NCBI GenBank assembly: GCA_964556075.1
Contig: CAZKUV010000027.1
Coordinates: 1-9,894 of the forward strand
Direction of reading: 5' to 3'
Source of the DNA: JAUIHN01 sp964556075
GTDB taxonomy: Bacteria; Patescibacteriota; Saccharimonadia; Saccharimonadales; Saccharimonadaceae
Length of the DNA: 9,894 nt
Shown: in pieces, positions 1 through 5,301 of the stretch
Layout: each line of letters opens with the position of its first letter
Position numbering within the stretch: the first letter of the stretch is position 1
The notes under the pieces: model-generated
Databases searched by the model: none
Told to the model about the DNA's origin: nothing
Seen by the model: only the letters and a program-made list of their open reading frames with translations
Made by a program: the position numbers and the translations under genes

Positions 1-33
1 TAAATTCAAACAAAAACTCTCTAAAAACTAAAG

Positions 34-117
34 ATGTTATTAGTTACAGCGCTCGTCGGGGCATGGCTGGCATTCGCAGCTGTAATGCGACGACGCAAGG
101 CGGAAGCCGACCTCTAG
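34..117 (+). CDS. possible 27-residue single-TM peptide
   Basis: A short reading frame begins at ATG 34 and stops at TAG 115-117. It encodes a hydrophobic stretch (LLVTALVGAWLAFAAVM) followed by a basic RRRK cluster and a short acidic tail. This is the layout of a one-pass membrane peptide, or of the last segment of a cell-wall sorting signal. The frame is blocked upstream by TAA at 22-24, and no clear Shine-Dalgarno sequence precedes the ATG. A strong terminator follows 18 bases later, which fits the end of a transcription unit. It could be a real small protein, the broken C-terminus of a larger anchored protein, or chance. Another frame upstream ends at TAA 29-31 and may be the tail of the preceding gene. 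Confidence 0.3.
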   Translation: MLLVTALVGAWLAFAAVMRRRKAEADL

Positions 118-135
118 TAGTAAGGGTGTTGAACG

Positions 136-167
136 AAAAAGCGTGAGTATAAGGCTCACGCTTTTTT
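136..167 (+). terminator. intrinsic terminator, probably bidirectional
   Basis: A perfect inverted repeat pairs AAAAAGCGTGAG (136-147) with CTCACGCTTTTT (155-166) around a 7-base loop. It is flanked by an A run on the left and a T run on the right. The 7-bp core plus A/T extension is a textbook rho-independent terminator, readable from either strand. It separates the upstream unit from the CAP-domain gene. Confidence 0.88.
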
Positions 168-174
168 ATATCAG

Positions 175-183
175 TGGTATACT
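175..183 (+). promoter_or_regulatory. extended -10 promoter for the CAP-galU unit
   Basis: TGG followed by TATACT (178-183) is an extended -10 element. The expected -35 position falls inside the terminator hairpin and has no TTGACA-like hexamer. Transcription should start near 190-191, only two or three bases before the GTG start at 193. The ten-base string TGGTATACTA recurs exactly upstream of the gene at 7699. Confidence 0.6.
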
Positions 184-192
184 AGGGGTGAC

Positions 193-1098
193 GTGAAACG
201 TTCAAACAGAAAAAACAAACATCGATACGCGGCTAAAAAAGGCGTCCTCGGACGTATCAAATTAGCGCTGGTACCGCATAGGGATAATGATTACCAACCG
301 CACTTGGTACGACGCTACGGACTACTCGCCGTGCTGTTAATCGTCGCCGGCATCCAAGTGCTGTATAACCTCAGTCCGATGGGCGCTGTGCTGAGCGAGA
401 ATGCTGACGTGTCGAGAAGCGCTCTCATTGATGAAACCAACCGAGCTCGTGCTCAATTCGGCGCCCCGGAATTGATGCTCAACCAGAAGCTCAATGACGC
501 CGCGCAACGAAAGGCCGCTGATATGTTCTCGCGACAGTATTGGAGTCACGACGCGCCTGATGGGACGAAACCGTGGAAATGGCTGGCTGATGTTGGCTAT
601 AGCTTCAGCAAAGCGGGAGAGAATCTGGCGAAGAATTTTTATACCGCCGAAGCGACTGTCGCCGCCTGGATGAATTCGCCGTCGCATCGGGATAATCTTC
701 TGGAACCGGACTATACGGAAGCCGGCTTCGCGGTGGCGACGGGCGAGCTTGAAGGGAAAAAGACCACGGTTGTAGTGGCACTGTATGGTCGTCCTGCAGA
801 AGTTGGGATGGCGTCTATAATGCCGGAGACGATCGTAGCCGGAGCTCGGGGCGAATCGCTCAGTATCCTGGCGCGTATCGGTATCGGCATGCAGTCGATA
901 ACGCCAGCTGCGCTTGGATCCATCGTGCTGCTCACTATCCTCATGATGGTGGCGTTCATGGCGCACCTTTATCGGGATTACATACCGGCATCACCGCACC
1001 ATCCTCGGCATCGTCATAACCACGGTGTTATCAAGGTCGGGCTGATATTCGTCGTCATGATTGGCATCATACTGCTATACGGCGGAGGTCAGATTTGA
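193..1098 (+). CDS. CAP (SCP/PR1-like) domain protein with three TM segments
   Basis: The 301-residue product begins with a very basic cytoplasmic stretch (about 1-42), then a TM or signal-anchor segment (about 43-60). A CAP domain of the bacterial YkwD/SCP type follows at about 76-200. CAP hallmarks visible are WSHDAPDG (His119), GENLA (142-146) and SPSHRDNLLEP (His165), which line the CAP cleft. Two further TM segments follow at about 237-258 and 279-297, joined by a His-rich loop (269-277) predicted to be cytoplasmic. The biochemical role of bacterial CAP domains is poorly defined; they are usually exported and envelope-associated. The start is GTG 193, just after an extended -10 element, with AGGGGTG very close by. 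The TGA stop overlaps the ATG of galU, so the two are probably translationally coupled. Family assignment is strong, function is not. Confidence 0.88.
   Translation: MKRSNRKNKHRYAAKKGVLGRIKLALVPHRDNDYQPHLVRRYGLLAVLLIVAGIQVLYNLSPMGAVLSENADVSRSALIDETNRARAQFGAPELMLNQKLNDAAQRKAADMFSRQYWSHDAPDGTKPWKWLADVGYSFSKAGENLAKNFYTAEATVAAWMNSPSHRDNLLEPDYTEAGFAVATGELEGKKTTVVVALYGRPAEVGMASIMPETIVAGARGESLSILARIGIGMQSITPAALGSIVLLTILMMVAFMAHLYRDYIPASPHHPRHRHNHGVIKVGLIFVVMIGIILLYGGGQI
1084..1088 (+). promoter_or_regulatory. ribosome binding site deciding the galU start
   Basis: GGAGG lies 9 bases before ATG 1098 and 6 before the in-frame TTG 1095. Both are within range. ATG is preferred because it is the stronger codon and gives the classic TGATG stop-start overlap with the CAP gene. 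Confidence 0.6.
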
Positions 1099-1916
1099 TG
1101 GTTACCAAAGCCGTCATTCCTGTGGCGGGATGGGGCACGCGGATGCTACCTATCACCAAATCGATTGAAAAGTGCATGTTACCAGTCGGTACTCGACCGG
1201 TTATTGACTATGTCGTTCAAGACATAATCCAAGCTGGTATTCAGGATATTTACTTCGTGGTCGGCGAACAGAGTTCTCAAATCGAAAGCTATTACCGTAG
1301 CAATATCCAGCTCAATGATTATCTAAAACGAAAAGGCAAGACGGAACTGCTCGAGCTCGTCGCTCCGCTTCGCGGGGTATCGATCCACTTTCTTACCCAG
1401 CCGAGCACAGGTGGGTATGGCACGAGCATACCGGTCGGACTTGCCAGCGAGTATATCGACGAGGACGAGCAGGCGCTCGTCGTCATGGGAGACAATATCT
1501 TTCTTCGCCGGGACGGCGGATCGAACGCGGCGGATCTTATTCAGAGCGTCGAAGCCGCAGGCGTAGCGGCCGGACTCCTTGGCGTGCCGGTACCAAGAGA
1601 AGACATCCCGAAGTATGGCATCATCGAGAAAGACGGAAACAGCCGATTCGTGAGAATCGTCGAAAAACCGAGCATTGAAGAGGCGCCGAGCAACCTTAAT
1701 AACGCAAGTTTTTATCTATTCCCGAAAAAGATATTCGAGCTTGCAAGCGAGCTTCCTCCGAATCCGGTGCGCGGGGAGTATGAGCTGACCGACGCGATTA
1801 ACGCATTCGTCGAATTGGGCGGCGAGGTTCTTGTCGAGGAGGCGAAAGGTGAGTATCTTGACTGCGGAAATCCGGAAGGGTGGCTCCACGCCAATACCCG
1901 CGTCGCGGCCCTGTAA
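1098..1916 (+). CDS. galU: UTP--glucose-1-phosphate uridylyltransferase (divergent GalU)
   Basis: Makes UDP-glucose from UTP and glucose-1-phosphate in the cytoplasm, feeding glycan and envelope polymer synthesis. The 272-residue product has the GalU nucleotide-binding signature AGWGTRMLPITK (10-21) and the KCMLP variant of KEMLP (25-29). It also has a metal-binding Asp in VMGDNIF (Asp132), the GalU-typical VEKP...EAPSN block (188-199), GEYELTDAI (226-234) and a YLDCGNPEGW C-terminal motif. Length is slightly below the usual 290 or so. The central block STGGYGTS replaces the common GLGHAV, so nucleotide or sugar preference may differ. The first codon is ATG 1098, overlapping the upstream stop by one base; TTG 1095 would add one residue. 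Nucleotidyltransferase family is certain, GalU specificity likely. Confidence 0.85.
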   Translation: MVTKAVIPVAGWGTRMLPITKSIEKCMLPVGTRPVIDYVVQDIIQAGIQDIYFVVGEQSSQIESYYRSNIQLNDYLKRKGKTELLELVAPLRGVSIHFLTQPSTGGYGTSIPVGLASEYIDEDEQALVVMGDNIFLRRDGGSNAADLIQSVEAAGVAAGLLGVPVPREDIPKYGIIEKDGNSRFVRIVEKPSIEEAPSNLNNASFYLFPKKIFELASELPPNPVRGEYELTDAINAFVELGGEVLVEEAKGEYLDCGNPEGWLHANTRVAAL

Positions 1917-1945
1917 TTGATAATCCTTCCCATAGCTGTCATAAT
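1917..1945 (+). promoter_or_regulatory. sigma70-type promoter of the 1952 gene
   Basis: TTGATA (1917-1922), immediately after the galU stop, is separated by 17 bases from CATAAT (1940-1945), which carries an upstream TGT extension. With normal spacing the first transcribed base is 1952, the A of the start codon, so the mRNA should be leaderless. Confidence 0.72.
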
Positions 1946-1951
1946 TAGTAT

Positions 1952-2725
1952 ATGAAAGTATGGGAGAAGGGAGTACCGTTTTGGAGCGAGGAAAAGCAGT
2001 ACACCCGGCCTGTCGCGTATCCTGAGAATTACACCGAGCTGAATCAGGAGCTAAAACGAAAAGGCGAGAACTGGCATTTTATCGGGCCGGGGACAAAGAT
2101 TACCGACGGCCTATATGTCCCGCCGGAGCGGGACGCGCATGCTATCATGGTCGATGTAAGTCAGAACCCCGATATATACCGGACATATATTCATGAAGTG
2201 AAGGAGCGAGTCGCCCGCATGTCGTATAGCGACGATAACCGACTCTATCTGACCCGAGCGGTTCGTCAGACGGTAGAAGGCAGCCTGTCGGATTGGTCGG
2301 CGGGAAGAACGGGGGAAGAATCGTACGTTGAGAATCTGAGCGATTTGATGCGTAGCGGTGGCGGCCGAAACAAGCTGTATCCGACGGTCTTGAGCGCGGC
2401 CCTTCTCGACATTATGACGTCCGGCGTGTACGTTTCAATCGAAGCTCGATCAAAGGACGGTTTGGATGATGATGTGCGCGACAGGGAGATTCGCCGATGG
2501 GTGACGTACGAGGAGCCGCGCTCGCGTGGTGGGAGAATCGAAATTCTCGATTGGGAGGCTGGAGTATTTGGACCGTTGTCAGACGCCGCGGACACTACGG
2601 CCTTCGAATACCGTAAAAGAATTGATTCAATCACGCCCGCCCCTATTCCAAAGCGGGTGACGTCGACAGGGGCGAAGATAATTCAATTAGCAGATTACGT
2701 CCATAAGCGAAAAGAAAAGGACTGA
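1952..2725 (+). CDS. hypothetical protein, possible degenerate transglutaminase-like fold
   Basis: I do not recognise this 257-residue protein by name. It has no signal peptide, no TM segment and no cysteine, so it is probably soluble and cytoplasmic. The C-terminal half has a helix with an Ala/Leu run ending in Gly (about 145-158), a strand (VYVSIEARS, 159-167), then RRWVTYEE (181-188) and IEILDWEAG (196-204). This order resembles the Cys-helix, His-Trp-Val and Leu-Asp blocks of transglutaminase-like proteins, but the Cys is absent and Arg stands where His would be. That resemblance is inference from pattern only. A basic tail (HKRKEKD) ends the protein. It has its own full promoter and no Shine-Dalgarno, and likely forms an operon with the small membrane protein at 2754. 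Confidence 0.8.
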   Translation: MKVWEKGVPFWSEEKQYTRPVAYPENYTELNQELKRKGENWHFIGPGTKITDGLYVPPERDAHAIMVDVSQNPDIYRTYIHEVKERVARMSYSDDNRLYLTRAVRQTVEGSLSDWSAGRTGEESYVENLSDLMRSGGGRNKLYPTVLSAALLDIMTSGVYVSIEARSKDGLDDDVRDREIRRWVTYEEPRSRGGRIEILDWEAGVFGPLSDAADTTAFEYRKRIDSITPAPIPKRVTSTGAKIIQLADYVHKRKEKD

Positions 2726-2738
2726 GACCAGGTCAGTC
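2720..2738 (+). promoter_or_regulatory. stem-loop spanning the stop codon in the 1952-2754 operon
   Basis: GACTGA (2720-2725, including the TGA stop) pairs perfectly with TCAGTC (2733-2738) around the loop GACCAGG. No T run follows, so it is not a terminator. It ends four bases before the Shine-Dalgarno of the 2754 gene and could modulate translation of that gene or protect a processed mRNA end. Confidence 0.4.
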
Positions 2739-2753
2739 TAGAGAGGAGCACAT

Positions 2754-3047
2754 ATGCAGGGACAGCGCCGGTACGAACACTACAGTATTACCGAAGGGGA
2801 GAATAAGTTCAGTCCAAAAGCCGCGTACGTCGTTATCGGGCTGGCTTTCGGAAGCGCCGTAGCTGCGATGTGGATCGACGGGCTCGACAGGGATAATGGT
2901 GAAGCTGACTGGAACCGTCCGCTCACGAACGAACCTGAGATCACGATAATGGCGACACCGGTTCCAGCGGAAACAGCGACGCTTGTAACCAGCGACGGTA
3001 CCGAATTTTATATCGATGACGATATTGACGCAGATATTGGAGAGTAG
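2754..3047 (+). CDS. small single-TM protein with acidic extracytoplasmic tail
   Basis: The 97-residue product has a polar, mildly basic N-terminus, one TM helix at about 22-41 (AAYVVIGLAFGSAVAAMW) and a mostly polar, acidic remainder. It ends in a very acidic run (YIDDDIDADIGE). N-terminus in and acidic tail out is expected from charge. No family is recognised. The start is supported by AGAGGAG (2742-2748) five bases upstream of the ATG. It sits 28 bases after the 1952 gene with only a stem-loop between, so the two are probably cotranscribed. The tail could bind cations or a basic partner; that is speculation. Confidence 0.72.
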   Translation: MQGQRRYEHYSITEGENKFSPKAAYVVIGLAFGSAVAAMWIDGLDRDNGEADWNRPLTNEPEITIMATPVPAETATLVTSDGTEFYIDDDIDADIGE

Positions 3048-3061
3048 GCGCGCGTCTGATT

Positions 3062-3070
3062 TGTTATGAT
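3062..3070 (+). promoter_or_regulatory. extended -10 promoter upstream of the rplU leader
   Basis: TGT followed by TATGAT (3065-3070) fits an extended -10 element with no clear -35. Transcription would start near 3077 and give a leader of about 150 bases before rplU. Confidence 0.45.
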
Positions 3071-3076
3071 ACGCTG

Positions 3077-3230
3077 TTAGCTATCATAAGGCAGCCTTAG
3101 CCGCCGATGGTGTGGGAAATACGAAAACCTGATGTATCGGACGATGCGTACGCCGGATTCATTGGTTGCATTCGTCCGCTACATCTGTTACAATTGGTAA
3201 TCGGATTAATCAAATAGCATAAGGAATCAC
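3077..3230 (+). promoter_or_regulatory. putative structured leader of rplU
   Basis: No convincing gene occupies this stretch. It contains TAAGG/CCTTA (3087-3099) and a long inverted repeat pairing CGGACGATGC (3138-3147) with GCA-T-TCGTCCG (3168-3178): 10 pairs with one bulged T. A competing helix pairs CCGAT (3104-3108) with ATCGG (3136-3140), supported by GGT/ACC inside it. The two helices share bases 3138-3140 and cannot form together. Ribosomal-protein leaders in other bacteria, including one known for L21 in Firmicutes, bind a protein product or attenuate transcription. Homology to those is not claimed. Confidence 0.35.
3166..3194 (+). promoter_or_regulatory. rplU proximal promoter
   Basis: TTGCAT (3166-3171), 17 bases, then TACAAT (3189-3194) with a TGT extension. 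The predicted start is near 3201, giving a 30-base leader with AAGGA (3221-3225) before the ATG. The -35 region lies in the right arm of the leader hairpin. Confidence 0.6.
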
Positions 3231-3539
3231 ATGACAAAAGCAGTCGTTAAGGTCGGTGGCAAGCAGTATCTTGTCGCCGAGAAAGAGACCCTCCTGGTGG
3301 ACCTCCTCCCGGAAGGAACGAAAGAGCTCACTCTTGATGCACTGTTGGTTATTGATGGTGATAAAACCACTGTCGGCACACCAACGGTAAAGGGTGTGAA
3401 AGTGGTAGCGAAGGTAACCGAGGAGCTCGTTAAGGGTGACAAGGTAACCGCCATCAGGTACAAGTCAAAGAAGCGCGTGCACAAGCTGCGCGGTCATCGC
3501 CAGAAGTACTCGAAAGTCGAGATTACTTCAATCAAATAA
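3231..3539 (+). CDS. rplU: 50S ribosomal protein L21
   Basis: A full-length 102-residue L21, a component of the large ribosomal subunit that contacts 23S rRNA. The N-terminal signature AVVKVGGKQYLV (4-15) and the C-terminal rRNA-binding stretch RVHKLRGHRQKYSKVEI (81-97) are both present. The start is backed by AAGGA five bases upstream. The gene is monocistronic here: it is followed at once by a strong terminator, and then parA. The usual partner rpmA (L27) is not next to it, and at least part of its regulation must be through its own promoters and leader. Confidence 0.97.
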   Translation: MTKAVVKVGGKQYLVAEKETLLVDLLPEGTKELTLDALLVIDGDKTTVGTPTVKGVKVVAKVTEELVKGDKVTAIRYKSKKRVHKLRGHRQKYSKVEITSIK

Positions 3540-3544
3540 GAATT

Positions 3545-3576
3545 ATCCCCTGTCTGAAAAGACGGGGGATTTTCTT
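3545..3576 (+). terminator. rplU intrinsic terminator
   Basis: An 11-bp stem (3545-3555 with 3560-3570, one G-U pair) is closed by a GAAA tetraloop and followed by TTTCTTAT. The C/G-rich centre and the T-rich tail make it a convincing rho-independent terminator six bases after the rplU stop. Confidence 0.87.
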
Positions 3577-3584
3577 ATAGCTCA

Positions 3585-3593
3585 TGCTACAAT
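3585..3593 (+). promoter_or_regulatory. parAB promoter, extended -10
   Basis: TGC followed by TACAAT (3588-3593) directly after the rplU terminator. No -35 hexamer is visible at 16-18 bases spacing. A start near 3600 gives a 20-base leader that contains the parA Shine-Dalgarno GAGGGA (3605-3610). Confidence 0.6.
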
Positions 3594-3620
3594 GAATAGT
3601 AGAAGAGGGAATATAAACAC

Positions 3621-4385
3621 GTGACCACAGTAATTTCAGTGACCAATCAAAAAGGTGGCGTGGGCAAGACGACCACTGCGGTCAATGTTGCTTACTACTT
3701 GGCCAAAAACGGCTATCGAACGCTGCTGATCGATTTTGATCCGCAGGGAAACGCCACTAGCGGTCTTGGCGTTGATAAGCAAGAACTGACCAATACTATG
3801 AGTGACGTCATCATGGAGAAGGTGACGCTCGCCGACACGATTTTACCGACCGAGCACAAGAATTTATACTTAGCTCCGACCACGCCGCATCTTGCGAACG
3901 CCGAAGTCGAGCTGGCGCAGGCGAATCGCCGATTTACCCGTCTAAAAAACGCCATCGATACCACGCTTCATTACGACTATGTCATCATCGACAGTCCGCC
4001 GTCGCTCAGCCTGTTGACCGTCAATGGACTGATTGCCGCTCGGTATGTCCTATTGCCAGTGCAGGCGGAATTCTACGCGCTCGAAGGACTTGGGCAGCTG
4101 CTTGAAACCATGAAGTTGATTCGAAAGAGTATGAACCCGACACTCGATTTAATCGGGGTGTTGACTACCATGGTCGATGGCCGCACCACGTTAAGCGCTC
4201 AGGTGCGCGAGGAAATCACCAGACACTTTCCAGGGAAAGTGTTTAAAACGTCGATTCCGCGGAATATACGTCTTGCCGAAGCGCCGAGTCACGGTCTTCC
4301 CATCGGGGCGTACGACCGGTGGAGCAAGGGCGCCAGGGCGTATAAATCGGTAACAAAGGAGCTCATAGAGCGCGTAGGACAGTAA
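3621..4385 (+). CDS. parA: chromosome partitioning ATPase ParA (Soj)
   Basis: A 254-residue chromosomal-type ParA that binds nucleoid DNA in its ATP form and is released by ParB, moving origin regions apart. The deviant Walker A motif KGGVGKTT (11-18) has both signature lysines. Walker A' is LIDFDPQGN (36-44) and Walker B is VIIDSPPS (121-128). There is no N-terminal HTH, so it is the short, non-autorepressing class. The start is GTG 3621, ten bases after GAGGGA. parB follows 28 bases after the stop. A 20-bp palindrome lies within the coding region at 4223-4242. Confidence 0.96.
   Translation: MTTVISVTNQKGGVGKTTTAVNVAYYLAKNGYRTLLIDFDPQGNATSGLGVDKQELTNTMSDVIMEKVTLADTILPTEHKNLYLAPTTPHLANAEVELAQANRRFTRLKNAIDTTLHYDYVIIDSPPSLSLLTVNGLIAARYVLLPVQAEFYALEGLGQLLETMKLIRKSMNPTLDLIGVLTTMVDGRTTLSAQVREEITRHFPGKVFKTSIPRNIRLAEAPSHGLPIGAYDRWSKGARAYKSVTKELIERVGQ
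4223..4242. repeat. 20-bp palindrome within parA, candidate ParB site
   Basis: ACACTTTCC and GGAAAGTGT are perfect inverted arms of nine bases around a central AG; A4221 and T4244 also pair, with a G-T between. It encodes part of RHFPGKVF in parA. Arm length and total size fit a dimeric protein site. It does not match the common parS consensus TGTTTCACGTGAAACA. As RNA it could form an 8-bp stem with a CAGG loop. Confidence 0.35.
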
Positions 4386-4387
4386 TA

Positions 4388-4417
4388 ATGATAATGAGCA
4401 GGCGAGGAAATACATGA
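4388..4417 (+). other. 9-codon minigene between parA and parB
   Basis: An ATG three bases after the parA stop opens a nine-codon frame (MIMSRRGNT) whose TGA overlaps the parB start as ATGA. AGGA at 4376-4379 is eight bases upstream. It could couple parB translation to parA, or it could be chance. Confidence 0.2.
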
Positions 4418-5301
4418 GCGCAAAAAAAGGCCTAGGACGAGGATTTGATTCACTAATACCAACCGAACTGCTCGACGAGTCGTTCGATCCGACTGCCCAC
4501 CAGGACAGCCAGGTGAGCGACCTGAGACATATCAAGGTACAGGAAATCTCTCCCGATCCAGACCAGCCGCGTCGACATTTCGATGAAGTGGCGCTTGCAG
4601 AATTGGCCGAATCAATCAGGCAGCACGGCGTCCTGCAGCCAATCGTTGTCGCTCCGAAGAATGGCGGCTACATGATAGTGGCGGGCGAACGTCGCTGGCG
4701 CGCTGCAACCCAGGCGGGACTCGACAAGATTCCGGCGTTGGTGAGAACGCTTTCCGACCAGCATCGCCTCGAGCTCTCGCTTATTGAAAACTTGCAGAGG
4801 CGTGATCTTAATATCTTAGAAACAGCGACCGCTTACCTAAAGCTCCGCGACCAGTTTAACCTCACTCTCGAACAGATTGGAAAGAGTGTTGGCGGCAAGT
4901 CAGTGAGCGCTATAAGCAATACGCTGAGACTGCTCCGGTTGCCCGACGAAGTCAAAGACGCTCTCGCTAAAGGACTCCTTAAGGAAGGGCAGGTGCGACC
5001 GCTCATTAATGTCGACCCCGATGTCGTCAGGGAAATTTTGCCGCAGATCATCGACGAGGAATGGAGCGCTCGGCGCGTCGAACAATTCGTCGTACAGCTC
5101 AAGAAAGGTGAGGGGCTACCGCAAAAGAAGGCCGATAAAAAGATCGCTGGTATTCCGTACGAAGAAGAAACCAAGCGGTTGGCTCGCGTGCTCGACGCCA
5201 AAATCAGCGTGAAGACCAACGCCAAGGGCGCCGGACAAATCGTGATTCGCTTTAAGAGCGAAGAAGATTTCAGACGACTGCAGCAGTTACTCGAAAACTA
5301 G
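4414..5301 (+). CDS. parB: chromosome partitioning protein ParB (Spo0J)
   Basis: A 295-residue ParB: a parS-binding CTPase clamp that spreads on DNA and stimulates ParA. The N-terminal KKGLGRGFDSLI (4-15) is the ParA-stimulating peptide found in chromosomal ParBs. The CTP-binding/ParB core spans about 38-135, with GERRWRAA (91-98) and ENLQRRDLN (125-133). The helix-turn-helix region is at about 151-177. A C-terminal dimerisation segment ends in RRLQQLLEN. The start follows GAGGAAA by three bases. The usual KSRxHV recognition-helix pattern appears as KSVSAIS, so site preference may be altered. The TAG stop shares CTAG with the stop of lepB on the other strand. Confidence 0.95.
   Translation: MSAKKGLGRGFDSLIPTELLDESFDPTAHQDSQVSDLRHIKVQEISPDPDQPRRHFDEVALAELAESIRQHGVLQPIVVAPKNGGYMIVAGERRWRAATQAGLDKIPALVRTLSDQHRLELSLIENLQRRDLNILETATAYLKLRDQFNLTLEQIGKSVGGKSVSAISNTLRLLRLPDEVKDALAKGLLKEGQVRPLINVDPDVVREILPQIIDEEWSARRVEQFVVQLKKGEGLPQKKADKKIAGIPYEEETKRLARVLDAKISVKTNAKGAGQIVIRFKSEEDFRRLQQLLEN

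Noticed and set aside
3..146. Open frame running from the left edge to TGA 144-146
   Set aside because: The product is low in hydrophobic pattern and runs into the terminator stem. The overlapping frame ending at 117 looks more protein-like.
185..200. GTGAAAC half-site at the CAP gene start as a parS site
   Set aside because: The right half resembles parS but the left half does not, and the bases encode the conserved basic N-terminus of the protein.
337..966. 209-residue open frame on the minus strand opposite the CAP gene
   Set aside because: It is fully antisense to a gene with a clear domain, is Arg/His-rich as shadow frames tend to be here, and shows no family motif or start signals.
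2533..2548. GAGAAT-CGAA-ATTCTC hairpin in the 1952 gene
   Set aside because: Perfect but short, inside coding sequence, with nothing nearby to suggest a role.
3107..3217. 36-codon plus-strand frame in the rplU leader
   Set aside because: No Shine-Dalgarno, it runs through the rplU promoter, and the product has no recognisable pattern. The structural reading of this region is more economical.
3613..3628. CACGTG core at the parA GTG start as a parS site
   Set aside because: Only the six central bases match the 16-base parS consensus; the flanks do not.
3714..3779. Search for canonical tRNA, CRISPR or IS signals across the window
   Set aside because: No cloverleaf, spaced direct repeats, terminal inverted repeats or transposase motifs were seen here or elsewhere in the window.
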